Shown one piece after another: positions 24,585-32,414 of a DNA stretch of 33,680 nucleotides (the stretch's first letter is position 1; the number at the start of each line of letters is the position of its first letter). Source of the stretch: Leptospira biflexa (GTDB taxonomy: Bacteria > Spirochaetota > Leptospiria > Turneriellales > DYLW01); assembly GCA_020720785.1 (NCBI GenBank), contig DYOA01000028.1, positions 1-33,680 on the forward strand, in the 5' to 3' direction. A program made the position numbers and the translations under genes. Under the pieces are notes generated by a model. That model was not told the origin of the DNA. It ran no database searches and was given only the letters and a program-made list of their open reading frames with translations.

Positions 24585-26375
24585 ATGCAGAGTTTTTTTC
24601 GAACCCGTATACGGGAAATCCTCCGGACGGCCACAGATAATGTTCTCCTCCGGGCACAGGTTGCCCAGCCGTTGCATATCAAGCTCCAGTATCCTCCCAA
24701 CGCCACTTATGGGGATTATTCATCCCCCAATGCCATGGAACTGGCAAAAGCCTTGAAAAAAAATCCCCGTGCCATTGCGGAGGAAATCGCGGAAGAAATC
24801 AGAAAGATACAGGAAGAGAAAACCGGATCCGGTGGAGCCTTTTCCATTGCCGATGTGAAAATTGAAGGGCCTGGGTTCATCAATTTTTTTCTGGCGGATT
24901 CTTCCTTTGCTGACTTTTTATCAAAATCCTTTCAACTGAAAGACTATTTGGAAAAAAATTTTATAGGGGAGCATAAACCACAGGAGAAAATTAATTTGGA
25001 GTATGTGTCCGCTAATCCCACCGGCCCGCTGAACATAGTCTCTTCTCGTGCGGCAGCACTGGGAGATACCATTTCCCGGATCCTTTCCGAATGCGGGTAT
25101 TCCGTGAACCGGGAATATTATGTGAATGATTACGGAAACCAGGTGGAAATTCTGGGGCGAACATTTGTCTACCGTTATGCCCAGAAGCTTGGAATATCTG
25201 TGGAATTGCCGGAGGATTCCTATATGGGGAGTTATATTCCGGATATCCTGGAAGAAATACTGAAATCCGGGGAAATCCCACCCGAATTCCGGATATCTCC
25301 GGAAGAGATGATGGCCATTTTTTCTGATGAAATCCGGAAAGCAGATTACATTTCCCGTGCCGCCGGCATTTTTGGGAAAACCGGACTGGAGATGATTCTG
25401 GGCGGCCAGAAAAAGGATCTGGAAAATTTTGGGGCGTTTTTTGACCTTTTCTTTTCAGAGAGAACCCTCCATGAAACCGGAAAAGTGGCTACCGCCCTGG
25501 AACTTCTCCGGAAAGCCGGGCACACTTATGATGAGCAGGGAGCGGAATATTTCCGTTCCACGGATTTTGGGGATGAAAAGGACCGGGTATTGATGCGGTC
25601 TGATGGCCGGCCCACATATTTTCTGGCCGATATTGCTTACCATATAGATAAATTCCACCGGGGTTTTACCACCCTATACGATATCTGGGGACCGGACCAC
25701 CATGGATACATACCCCGCCTGACCGGAGCCCTGGAGGCTTCCGGCATAATAAAAGAGAATAATAGTTTTTCTGTAATTATAGCCCAGCAGGTGAATCTTC
25801 TGGAAAACGGCAAGCCGGTGGAGATGAGCAAACGTGCGGGGAAATTCCAGACCATGAAAGATCTTTTGGATATTATTCCGCTGGATGCCGCCCGGTATTT
25901 TTTTCTGATGCGGGCAATTTCCACTCCTCTGGATTTTGATCTGGATCTGGCCAGGGAAAAGTCCAGTAAAAATCCAGTGTATTACATCCAATACGCCCAC
26001 GCACGTATTTACTCCATTTTCCGGGAGGCGGATATCGATGTTTCCCACATCGGCCTGGCGGAAGAAGAAATTCCATCCTCATTGCAGTATATTATCCCCG
26101 GAGACAGAAAAAAGCTTTTAATGAACCTGTCCCGGCTGGGGGAACTCCTGGAGGACATTTCCCAGAACTTGGAGGCCCATCGTCTCGCATCCTTTCTTCT
26201 GGAAGTGGCCACCGATTTCACGGAATTTTATCACGGAAAAGATAACCGGGTCGTGGAAAAACTCCGGGACAATCCGGCGGAGGGACGGGTTCTGGTGATT
26301 CTGGCAAACATCACGCGGCAGATTCTGGAAAAAGGGCTTTCCCTGATGGGAGTGAGAGCTCCGGAAAGAATGTAA
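24585..26375 (+). CDS. argS: arginyl-tRNA synthetase
   Basis: 596 residues, within the class I ArgS range. The N-terminal tRNA-recognition domain (about 1-115) includes ATYGDYSSPNAM. The Rossmann part has YVSANPTGPLNIVSSRAAALGD in place of the usual HVGH signature, then VNDYGNQVEILG. FLADIAYHIDKF and WGPDHHGYIPR are typical of ArgS. The KMSKS counterpart is VEMSKRAGKF. The C-terminal anticodon-binding domain ends LMGVRAPERM, as in most ArgS proteins. The altered HIGH site (NIVS) seems characteristic of a subgroup rather than damage, because everything around it is intact. queD follows after 1 bp. Confidence 0.95.
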   Translation: MQSFFRTRIREILRTATDNVLLRAQVAQPLHIKLQYPPNATYGDYSSPNAMELAKALKKNPRAIAEEIAEEIRKIQEEKTGSGGAFSIADVKIEGPGFINFFLADSSFADFLSKSFQLKDYLEKNFIGEHKPQEKINLEYVSANPTGPLNIVSSRAAALGDTISRILSECGYSVNREYYVNDYGNQVEILGRTFVYRYAQKLGISVELPEDSYMGSYIPDILEEILKSGEIPPEFRISPEEMMAIFSDEIRKADYISRAAGIFGKTGLEMILGGQKKDLENFGAFFDLFFSERTLHETGKVATALELLRKAGHTYDEQGAEYFRSTDFGDEKDRVLMRSDGRPTYFLADIAYHIDKFHRGFTTLYDIWGPDHHGYIPRLTGALEASGIIKENNSFSVIIAQQVNLLENGKPVEMSKRAGKFQTMKDLLDIIPLDAARYFFLMRAISTPLDFDLDLAREKSSKNPVYYIQYAHARIYSIFREADIDVSHIGLAEEEIPSSLQYIIPGDRKKLLMNLSRLGELLEDISQNLEAHRLASFLLEVATDFTEFYHGKDNRVVEKLRDNPAEGRVLVILANITRQILEKGLSLMGVRAPERM

Positions 26376-26376
26376 A

Positions 26377-26778
26377 ATGTACCGTATATCCATCAAAGAA
26401 AAATTTGAAAGTGCCCATTACCTGTACCGGTATTTTCCGGATGGTTCGGATGAAGCAATTCACGGCCATACATTTTATGTGGAAATCCTTATGGAATCCC
26501 CGTATCTGGACAATGGGATCAGCCTGGATTTTATTCCTTATGAAGATACCCTGAAGAAAATTGCCGCAGACCTGGACCACCGTATGATCAATGAACACCC
26601 GGCTTTCCGGAATCTAAACCCCACAGCGGAAAATATTGCCGTATATATCTATCAGGAATTATTAAAAAATTCTTTTTTACGGGAAAAGGAAAGAATTGCC
26701 GAGGTGAAAGTATATGAGGGTCCGGATCACTACGCATCCTTTATCCCCGATCTGCCCAACCGATCCGGAAAATGCTAA
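26377..26778 (+). CDS. QueD/6-pyruvoyltetrahydropterin synthase homologue with catalytic Cys replaced
   Basis: 133 residues. Zinc ligands are all present: FESAHYL (H14) and IHGHTF (H29, H31). Other family blocks: LDFIPYEDTL, LDHRMIN (D67, H68), NPTAENIAVYI and VKVYEGPDHYASF (E114). In QueD the residue about four before the HGH pair is a catalytic Cys (KCGRLHGH in E. coli). Here the corresponding position reads SDEAIHGH, with Asp at 25. The only Cys is the last residue. Queuosine synthesis by the normal mechanism is therefore doubtful, and another pterin-related reaction is possible. It is flanked by argS and an O-antigen-like gene, with no other queuosine genes. Confidence 0.8.
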   Translation: MYRISIKEKFESAHYLYRYFPDGSDEAIHGHTFYVEILMESPYLDNGISLDFIPYEDTLKKIAADLDHRMINEHPAFRNLNPTAENIAVYIYQELLKNSFLREKERIAEVKVYEGPDHYASFIPDLPNRSGKC

Positions 26779-26799
26779 TATGAAAAAACGGAGATGACC

Positions 26800-28086
26800 A
26801 TGAACCAGAACCATCCTGCGGAAAAATTTTTGCATTACTCCTTTGGTCTTTTTCTGTTTTTCTCTTTCATCTCCATCAGCGTTTCCCAGATTTTCCTGTT
26901 TCTGAGTACTGTATTTTTTCTCTGGCTGATGATTTCCCGGCGGAAAGAGACTTCTTTTCATTTTCCGGTATCCATGAAAATTTTGGCCATCCTTTATCTC
27001 TGGGCTACTTTTGCCACACTGTTTCATGAAAACAGGGCAAAAAATTTCCGGGAATTCACGGATTTATGGTTATATGTCCCGGTGCTGGTTCTGGCTAATT
27101 TTTATTTTCTCCGCAAAGATTTGTTCCCATCGGCGGTAAAATTTTTTCTGGCAGGAGCACTCTTCACCGGCTTTGTGGGCGTCCTGGAATATATTCTTCT
27201 GGTGGATGCCAAGGGCTTATTCAAATACGGCCTTTCCCATGGCCTGGATCACCCGGATGTCCGGCTACCCATTGTCATGGGCGGAGGACGGGTGGCCGGA
27301 TTTATGGGAAATCCCCTGACATATTCCGGAATTATGATCCTGCCTGTATTGTTTTATTTCCTCCGGATTTTTTTCCCACAGAGCCATTTTCCTGGATTGT
27401 TCACCCGGCTGGAAAAAACGATAACCCGTAAACAGTATTTTCTCCAAACCATCCTGGGATGGATACTGTACTTTTTCAACCTCTTCGCAAGTGCATCCAG
27501 ATCCGCCACTTTGGGAATCCTGGCAGCGATGACCCTGGGGGCCATGCGTTTTTCCAGGAAAATATTTTTTATTCTGACATCCATTCTGGTCATTTTTTTC
27601 GCTGCCGTCATGACGTTTTCCCCCTCTTCCCGGGCACGGATTGCTCTCATTTTTACCCATCAGGAATTGGGAATACAGCAGCGATTTGTCACATACCGGG
27701 TGGCTACCAACATTATGGCAGAAGCTCCCCTGACCGGAAAAGGACCCCGGAATTTTGACGTCATGTATAAAACATATTTTCCGGAAGCACGATCCTATGA
27801 TCACGCCCATAATGACCTTCTGGATAAAGGGGCATCCTGGGGAATTCCGGCCCTGCTCATGTTTCTGATTTTTTATCTGGTCCCCGCCGGGCAGTTCTGG
27901 AAAGCAATGCGCAATCCGGATCCCGAAATCTCTTATTATGCGGCCATTGGCTTTTTTGGGATTGTGGCGTTTTTCATCTCCGGATTATTCCAGTGTTACC
28001 TCACAGATAGCGAAGACATTGTTCATTATGCAATGATTCTGGGATTGGGAGAGCTGGCGTTGCGGCGGGCACAAACGGAAAACTAA
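26800..28086 (+). CDS. O-antigen ligase/polymerase-like membrane protein (Wzy_C family)
   Basis: About 428 residues with ten or more hydrophobic segments. ATG 26800 is preferred to ATG 26794 because the Shine-Dalgarno GGAG (26790-26793) lies 6 nt before it and touches the earlier one. The periplasmic loop and flanks show the family signs: SASRSATLGIL, LTGKGPRNF, and SYDHAHNDLLDKGASWGI, in which the H...N pair is typical of WaaL/Wzy-type enzymes. It probably transfers or polymerises an envelope glycan at the outer face of the inner membrane. Ligase and polymerase cannot be told apart from the sequence. Its 3' end overlaps the small minus-strand gene by 4 bp. Confidence 0.82.
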   Translation: MNQNHPAEKFLHYSFGLFLFFSFISISVSQIFLFLSTVFFLWLMISRRKETSFHFPVSMKILAILYLWATFATLFHENRAKNFREFTDLWLYVPVLVLANFYFLRKDLFPSAVKFFLAGALFTGFVGVLEYILLVDAKGLFKYGLSHGLDHPDVRLPIVMGGGRVAGFMGNPLTYSGIMILPVLFYFLRIFFPQSHFPGLFTRLEKTITRKQYFLQTILGWILYFFNLFASASRSATLGILAAMTLGAMRFSRKIFFILTSILVIFFAAVMTFSPSSRARIALIFTHQELGIQQRFVTYRVATNIMAEAPLTGKGPRNFDVMYKTYFPEARSYDHAHNDLLDKGASWGIPALLMFLIFYLVPAGQFWKAMRNPDPEISYYAAIGFFGIVAFFISGLFQCYLTDSEDIVHYAMILGLGELALRRAQTEN

Positions 28087-28418
28087 CGGATTTTTTTTAC
28101 AAAAGAAACAGATCTTTCCAGGAGGTCTTCTTCCAGAAAAAGATGATGATCCGCATAATAATCATCCTCATCCGGATCATCCATATCCGCCGGATAACCG
28201 GAGTGCTTTTTCTCCATTGGCCGGGAGTATTTCCGCTTCAGAAGCTGGAGATTGTCATTATAACTTTTGGATAAATCCAGCTTTTCTGAAAGCAATTCAT
28301 CCAGATCATCTTCAATGAATTTGCTCAATTCCCTGAATTTCTCAATATAATCATCCCGCAGATGGCTCATACGGTAGGATGGGGTTCGTGGGTTTTCTTC
28401 CGTGGTTGCTTTTTCCAT
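28083..28418 (-). CDS. small acidic protein of unknown function
   Basis: 111 residues with no membrane segment or signal peptide. The N-terminal two-thirds is charged and helical (YIEKFRELSKFIEDDLDELLSEKL), probably a coiled coil. It is followed by an acidic, aromatic patch (DMDDPDEDDYYADHH) and a helix EEDLLERSVSFVKKIR. I do not recognise the family. It is a single gene, convergent with the O-antigen-like gene and divergent from nadA. A TTGACA-like -35 lies upstream on the minus strand near 28450, but no good -10 is visible. Confidence 0.6.
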   Translation of the reverse strand: MEKATTEENPRTPSYRMSHLRDDYIEKFRELSKFIEDDLDELLSEKLDLSKSYNDNLQLLKRKYSRPMEKKHSGYPADMDDPDEDDYYADHHLFLEEDLLERSVSFVKKIR

Positions 28419-28514
28419 CTTCGATGAAGACTTTGTTTTTTTTCCTGAAATGTCAAGATTTAATTAATAGTTATTTTTCTTTATTGCATAAATCCCATAA
28501 AAAGTTTATCCATT
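28419..28514. promoter_or_regulatory. divergent intergenic region between the small acidic gene and nadA
   Basis: A 96-bp A/T-rich gap, clearly richer in A/T than the flanking genes, separates two divergent starts and must hold promoters for both. Candidate elements include TTGACA on the minus strand (near 28450) and TTGCAT (near 28482) ahead of nadA on the plus strand. Neither pairs with a strong -10, so exact promoter positions are not claimed. No inverted repeat that would suggest an NAD-responsive operator stood out. Confidence 0.35.
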
Positions 28515-29504
28515 ATGAGTCCATCCGCCAAAAAGTACATATCCCAACATGAATTTACAGAAAAGCTGAAGAATATCCGGGAACCGGAGTTCATCCGGAA
28601 ATCCTGGGAAATCATTGAGAAAATTCACTCCATCCGGGAGAAAAAAGATTTTCTCATCATGGCACACAATTATATGCCCCCGGAAATTTTTTATTCGGTG
28701 GCGGATGTGACCGGGGATAGCTTTGAACTGGCAAAGAAGGCAATGAATACCCCGGAATCATCCATCCTGTTTGCGGGGGTTCATTTTATGGCGGAAACCG
28801 CAAAGATCCTGAATCCGGAAAAACGGGTTTTTGTTCCGGATATGACCGCCTCCTGTTCCCTGGCCGATGGAATCAGCATTCCGGAAGTACTTCGTCTGAA
28901 AAATGAACACCCCGGGGTTCCCGTTCTTTCCTATGTGAATTCTCCCGCTTCAGTGAAAGCCCTTTCCGATGTGATTGTCACCAGTGCAAACGCGGTGAAA
29001 ATCGTGGAGAAAATGCCCGGAGATGAGGTCATTTTAATACCGGATAAATACCTGGCAGCGAATGTGCAGAAAAAAACAGGGAAAAAAGTCTATGTATCCC
29101 GTGCTTCCTGTGTGGTCCACGAGCTGTTCACGGAAGTGGATACGGAGATGGCGGAGAGGCAAAACCTTCTGGTCCTTTCCCACCTGGAATGTCGCCCCGG
29201 AGTGGCTCAAAAAACCGCTTTTTCCGGCTCCACATCCCAGTTCAGGAAAGTCATTGAAGAGAACCCGGACAGGGAAATTCTGCTGATGACGGAATATTCC
29301 ATGGTGGAGAATTTATCCATTGACCTGCCACACCGGAAATTCCGGAAGCACCCGCTGTTTTGCCCCCACATGCAGAAAGTGACCCTGGAAAAAATCCTAT
29401 ATGCCCTGGAAAATGAGCCGGTGGAAAATGAAATATTCATGGAAGAGCCTCTCCGGAAAAAAGCAGAAGCGGCTCTTCTGAAAATGATGGAGCTTTCTGC
29501 TTAA
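28515..29504 (+). CDS. nadA: quinolinate synthase
   Basis: 329 residues. NadA condenses iminoaspartate with dihydroxyacetone phosphate to quinolinate in NAD synthesis, using a 4Fe-4S cluster. The three cluster cysteines fit C114 (MTASCSLAD), C199 (SRASCVVHE) and C283 (LFCPHMQKVT). Other blocks present: IMAHNYMPPEI, GDSFELAKKA, FAGVHFMAETAKILNP, HLECRPGV and TEYSMVENL. nadB and nadC are not in the window. Its last 4 bp overlap the end of the convergent flavoprotein gene. Confidence 0.95.
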   Translation: MSPSAKKYISQHEFTEKLKNIREPEFIRKSWEIIEKIHSIREKKDFLIMAHNYMPPEIFYSVADVTGDSFELAKKAMNTPESSILFAGVHFMAETAKILNPEKRVFVPDMTASCSLADGISIPEVLRLKNEHPGVPVLSYVNSPASVKALSDVIVTSANAVKIVEKMPGDEVILIPDKYLAANVQKKTGKKVYVSRASCVVHELFTEVDTEMAERQNLLVLSHLECRPGVAQKTAFSGSTSQFRKVIEENPDREILLMTEYSMVENLSIDLPHRKFRKHPLFCPHMQKVTLEKILYALENEPVENEIFMEEPLRKKAEAALLKMMELSA

Positions 29505-30862
29505 TCTTCCGCGAAATTGAATTTTCCGGCTGCGGAGATCAGGGCATTCCAGACCGGTGCCACCGGCGGTGCATAGGCAAAATCCATCCACGCAATATCA
29601 GAGGCTTTTGCCCGGGCGTAAATTAAAGCCGCTGCGGTGTCAATCATCCCATAGGAATCTATGGTTCCGGAATATGTGGCCCCCAAAATCTGGCCGGTAT
29701 TTTCCTCCAGAAGCAGGCTCATTTTGATTTTTTCCGCTCCCGGATAATATCCCGCACGGGATGTCCTCTGCGCGGATACTTCCTTCACGGAGAAACCATG
29801 GTTTTTGGCTTCCTCCATGCTCAGTCCGGTCATCGCGTAAACTTCATCAAACAGTTTGAAAATCTGGGAACCCACAACGCCGGGAAATGGGATATCATCC
29901 GATACCATGTTCATACCGGTGATCCGTCCCTGTTTATTGGCCGTATGCCCCAGAGGTAAAAATACATTTTTGTCCAGCAGATGATGATAAACCACGGCAC
30001 AGTCTCCGCCAGAAAAAACATCCTTCACACTGGTTTTTCCATGACGGTCCACAATAATGGCTCCGTGTGAATCCAGCTCCACGCCGGAGTTGTTCAGAAA
30101 ACCGGTGGCAGGTTTAATCCCCACTGCGGTCAGCAGCAAATCGAACTCATCGGAACCGTTTTCTGTGTATACCCGGACTTTGTCTCCGATGTCCACATTG
30201 ATCACTCTGGTCGAAAGCAGAATCTGTACACCGTTTTTCTTCAGATTCTGGAGGATGGACTTACGGGCACTTTCCGGATAGCGTGGCATGGTGGTGGGCA
30301 ATGCTTCGTAAATGACAACTTCCAGTCCCATTTCTTTCAATGTTTCTGCCATTTCCAGGCCAATATACCCCGCTCCAAGGATGGCTGCCTTTTTCGCACC
30401 CGATGTCTTTACATAATTTTGTATTTTTTCTCCGTCTGGTACCGTTTTCAATTCAAAGATATTTTTTGCGGAATAATCAATAAACGGCAGGCGGGAGGGA
30501 AACGCCCCGGTGGCAATCATCAGTTTATTATAAGAAGTCTGGACAATTTTGTCTCCTGCAATATCCCGGACTTTCACTTTTTTATTCACGGTGTCCACTT
30601 CCAGGGCTTCATGACCAATGCAGACATCCGTATTATTCCGTATTCCAAAGGCATTCGCTGTAAAATGAACGAGGGAAGAGAACTGGTCAATTGTTCCGCT
30701 GATGGCATAAGGAAGTCCGCAGGCACCATAGGCAATCACCCTGCCCATCTCCAGCATCCCGATGCTGGATGTTTTATCTTTTCTACGGATTTGTCCCACA
30801 GCAGAGTTCCCCGCAGCATCCGCTCCAATGATCAAATAATCATAATATTCTTTTAATTCCAT
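29501..30862 (-). CDS. CoA-disulfide reductase / NADH oxidase-like flavoprotein
   Basis: From ATG 30862 the protein has 453 residues and begins MELKEYYDYLIIGADAAG, giving the FAD-binding Rossmann motif at the right distance. A TTG 33 bp upstream has no ribosome site. The second nucleotide-binding loop is AAILGAGYIGLEMAE, and FSGGDCAV is the second FAD block. ACGLPYAISG holds the single redox cysteine (C48) used by CoA-disulfide reductases and NADH/polysulfide oxidases. The C-terminal dimerisation domain (about 325-453) contains SRAGYYPGAEKIKMSLL. The exact substrate among CoA disulfide, oxygen and polysulfide cannot be read. It follows the S1P-lyase-like gene by 69 bp. Confidence 0.85.
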   Translation of the reverse strand: MELKEYYDYLIIGADAAGNSAVGQIRRKDKTSSIGMLEMGRVIAYGACGLPYAISGTIDQFSSLVHFTANAFGIRNNTDVCIGHEALEVDTVNKKVKVRDIAGDKIVQTSYNKLMIATGAFPSRLPFIDYSAKNIFELKTVPDGEKIQNYVKTSGAKKAAILGAGYIGLEMAETLKEMGLEVVIYEALPTTMPRYPESARKSILQNLKKNGVQILLSTRVINVDIGDKVRVYTENGSDEFDLLLTAVGIKPATGFLNNSGVELDSHGAIIVDRHGKTSVKDVFSGGDCAVVYHHLLDKNVFLPLGHTANKQGRITGMNMVSDDIPFPGVVGSQIFKLFDEVYAMTGLSMEEAKNHGFSVKEVSAQRTSRAGYYPGAEKIKMSLLLEENTGQILGATYSGTIDSYGMIDTAAALIYARAKASDIAWMDFAYAPPVAPVWNALISAAGKFNFAED

Positions 30863-30931
30863 GATTGTTTCTGGATTCCGTCCGATGGCCGTCAAGAGGA
30901 ATTTATGACAATGGAGCGGAGCTACCGCAAC

Positions 30932-32395
30932 TCATTTTTTCCGTTGCTTCCAGCGGATGTATTTCATGGCCAGACGGGTGGCCAGATCCTGCTTTTCTTC
31001 CGGTTCCCCCTCCTCCGCATTCATTCCGCCATCGGACGGGTCAATCATCTTAGCGTCCGGGCCATACATCCCTGCAAACATTTTGAGGACATTTTTCTTC
31101 ACCATTCCCCGCAGCGGAATATTCGCAATCATGCCATACATGGCCGCTCCACCCTTCATGGCCAGCTCCGGATCTGCCTTCACCCTTGCCACGGATTCTC
31201 TGAGATCAGATAGATATTTCCCCACAATTTTCGCGTGCCCCGGAGTCACCATCGCATGGAGGGCCTCCGGAAACTGAAGCCGGTCAATCTGCCATCCCCG
31301 TTCCTCCATCTGGTCGCCCACCGCATAAATGCTCACATTTTTATCCACAGACCGGTACGCGAAGAGACTGGACTCCGGATTTCCAATGATCTCCAACTCC
31401 GGAATGGACTGAATCCCGGCTTTGAGCTTTTGGGTGGTTTCCATGGTGATCCGAGTGAGCTCCCCATAACCGTCCATTCCCGTGGACATAAGGGCGGCCC
31501 ACGCAGCGGAGTATGCCCCACCCGGACGCGTGCCCAGAATGCCGGGAGAAGCAAAAATTCCACCCGGCCAGTTTTCATAAACAAAAAGCTGGTGTTTCAG
31601 AATATCCACACTGCGGTAGGTCAAAGTGGACGCCCCCTTTGCGGCAAATCCATACTTATGGGTATCCGCAGAAATAGAAGTCACCCCCGGAACCCGATAG
31701 TCCCAGAGCGGAAGGGGAATACCCATTTTTTCCATGAAGGGCAGAATGTAACCACCCACACAGGCATCCACATGCACCGGCACCTTTTTTTGGAGGCCGA
31801 TGTGCCCCAATTCCTCAATGGGATCAATAATTCCATGAGGATACTCCGGAGCGGAACCCAGAATCATCACTGTCCTTCTGCTCACCAGCTTTTCCACCGC
31901 TTTTGTGTCCACCCGGAAATCTTTTCCCAAAGGGGCACGGACCGGCTTCACCCCAAAATATTCCGCTCCCTTTTCCCATGCCACATGTGCCGTCTCCGGA
32001 ATAACCATCTCCGGTTTCCGGATTCCCCGCTCGGAACGTCCCATATCCCGGTAGGTTTTCACGGCCAGGAGGCAACTTTCCGTGCCTCCGGAGGTCATCA
32101 TTCCCACGGTGTGACTGTCACCATGAAGCAAAGCGGCGGTCATCTGCACCACTTCTGTCTCCAGCTTTTTGAGACTCTGGAAAACTGTGGGGTTCAGGCC
32201 GTTTGCGGAAAAGAATTTTTCATAGGCCGCCATCAGGAAATCCTTATGCTCATCCCCCAGATAGTATACCAGACTCCATGTGCGGGATTTTTTATAGTCC
32301 GGATCATGGGAGGCAAAGGAGTCCAGTTGCTTCAGAACCGTTTTTTTGCCCAGACCTTTTTCCGGCAGAACGGCAGTTTTGGGTTTATCATTCAT
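30932..32395 (-). CDS. sphingosine-1-phosphate lyase-like PLP enzyme
   Basis: 487 residues. A group II PLP-dependent enzyme with strong block-by-block likeness to eukaryotic S1P lyase: GMMTSGGTESCLLAVK, PETAHVAWEKGA (H137 stacks on PLP), PVHVDACVGG (D210), VTSISADTHKYGFAAKG with PLP lysine K247, NWPGGIFASPGILGTRPGG, and GWQIDRLQFPEALH. Bacterial homologues of this type cleave sphingosine-1-phosphate or other phosphorylated long-chain amino alcohols. Glutamate- or tyrosine-decarboxylase relatives lack the WPGGI(F/Y)ASP block. No hydrophobic N-terminal anchor is present, unlike the human enzyme. A charged tail of about 35 residues (GGMNAEEGEPEEKQ...WKQRKK) is extra. ATG 32395 has AAGGAA upstream. 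Confidence 0.85.
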   Translation of the reverse strand: MNDKPKTAVLPEKGLGKKTVLKQLDSFASHDPDYKKSRTWSLVYYLGDEHKDFLMAAYEKFFSANGLNPTVFQSLKKLETEVVQMTAALLHGDSHTVGMMTSGGTESCLLAVKTYRDMGRSERGIRKPEMVIPETAHVAWEKGAEYFGVKPVRAPLGKDFRVDTKAVEKLVSRRTVMILGSAPEYPHGIIDPIEELGHIGLQKKVPVHVDACVGGYILPFMEKMGIPLPLWDYRVPGVTSISADTHKYGFAAKGASTLTYRSVDILKHQLFVYENWPGGIFASPGILGTRPGGAYSAAWAALMSTGMDGYGELTRITMETTQKLKAGIQSIPELEIIGNPESSLFAYRSVDKNVSIYAVGDQMEERGWQIDRLQFPEALHAMVTPGHAKIVGKYLSDLRESVARVKADPELAMKGGAAMYGMIANIPLRGMVKKNVLKMFAGMYGPDAKMIDPSDGGMNAEEGEPEEKQDLATRLAMKYIRWKQRKK

Positions 32396-32414
32396 TATAT
32401 TTCCTTATCAGTTA

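Noticed and set aside
27265..27810. 181-codon minus-strand frame opposite the O-antigen ligase-like gene
   Set aside because: It is a shadow of a membrane protein with a correct Shine-Dalgarno and the expected HAHND motif on the other strand.
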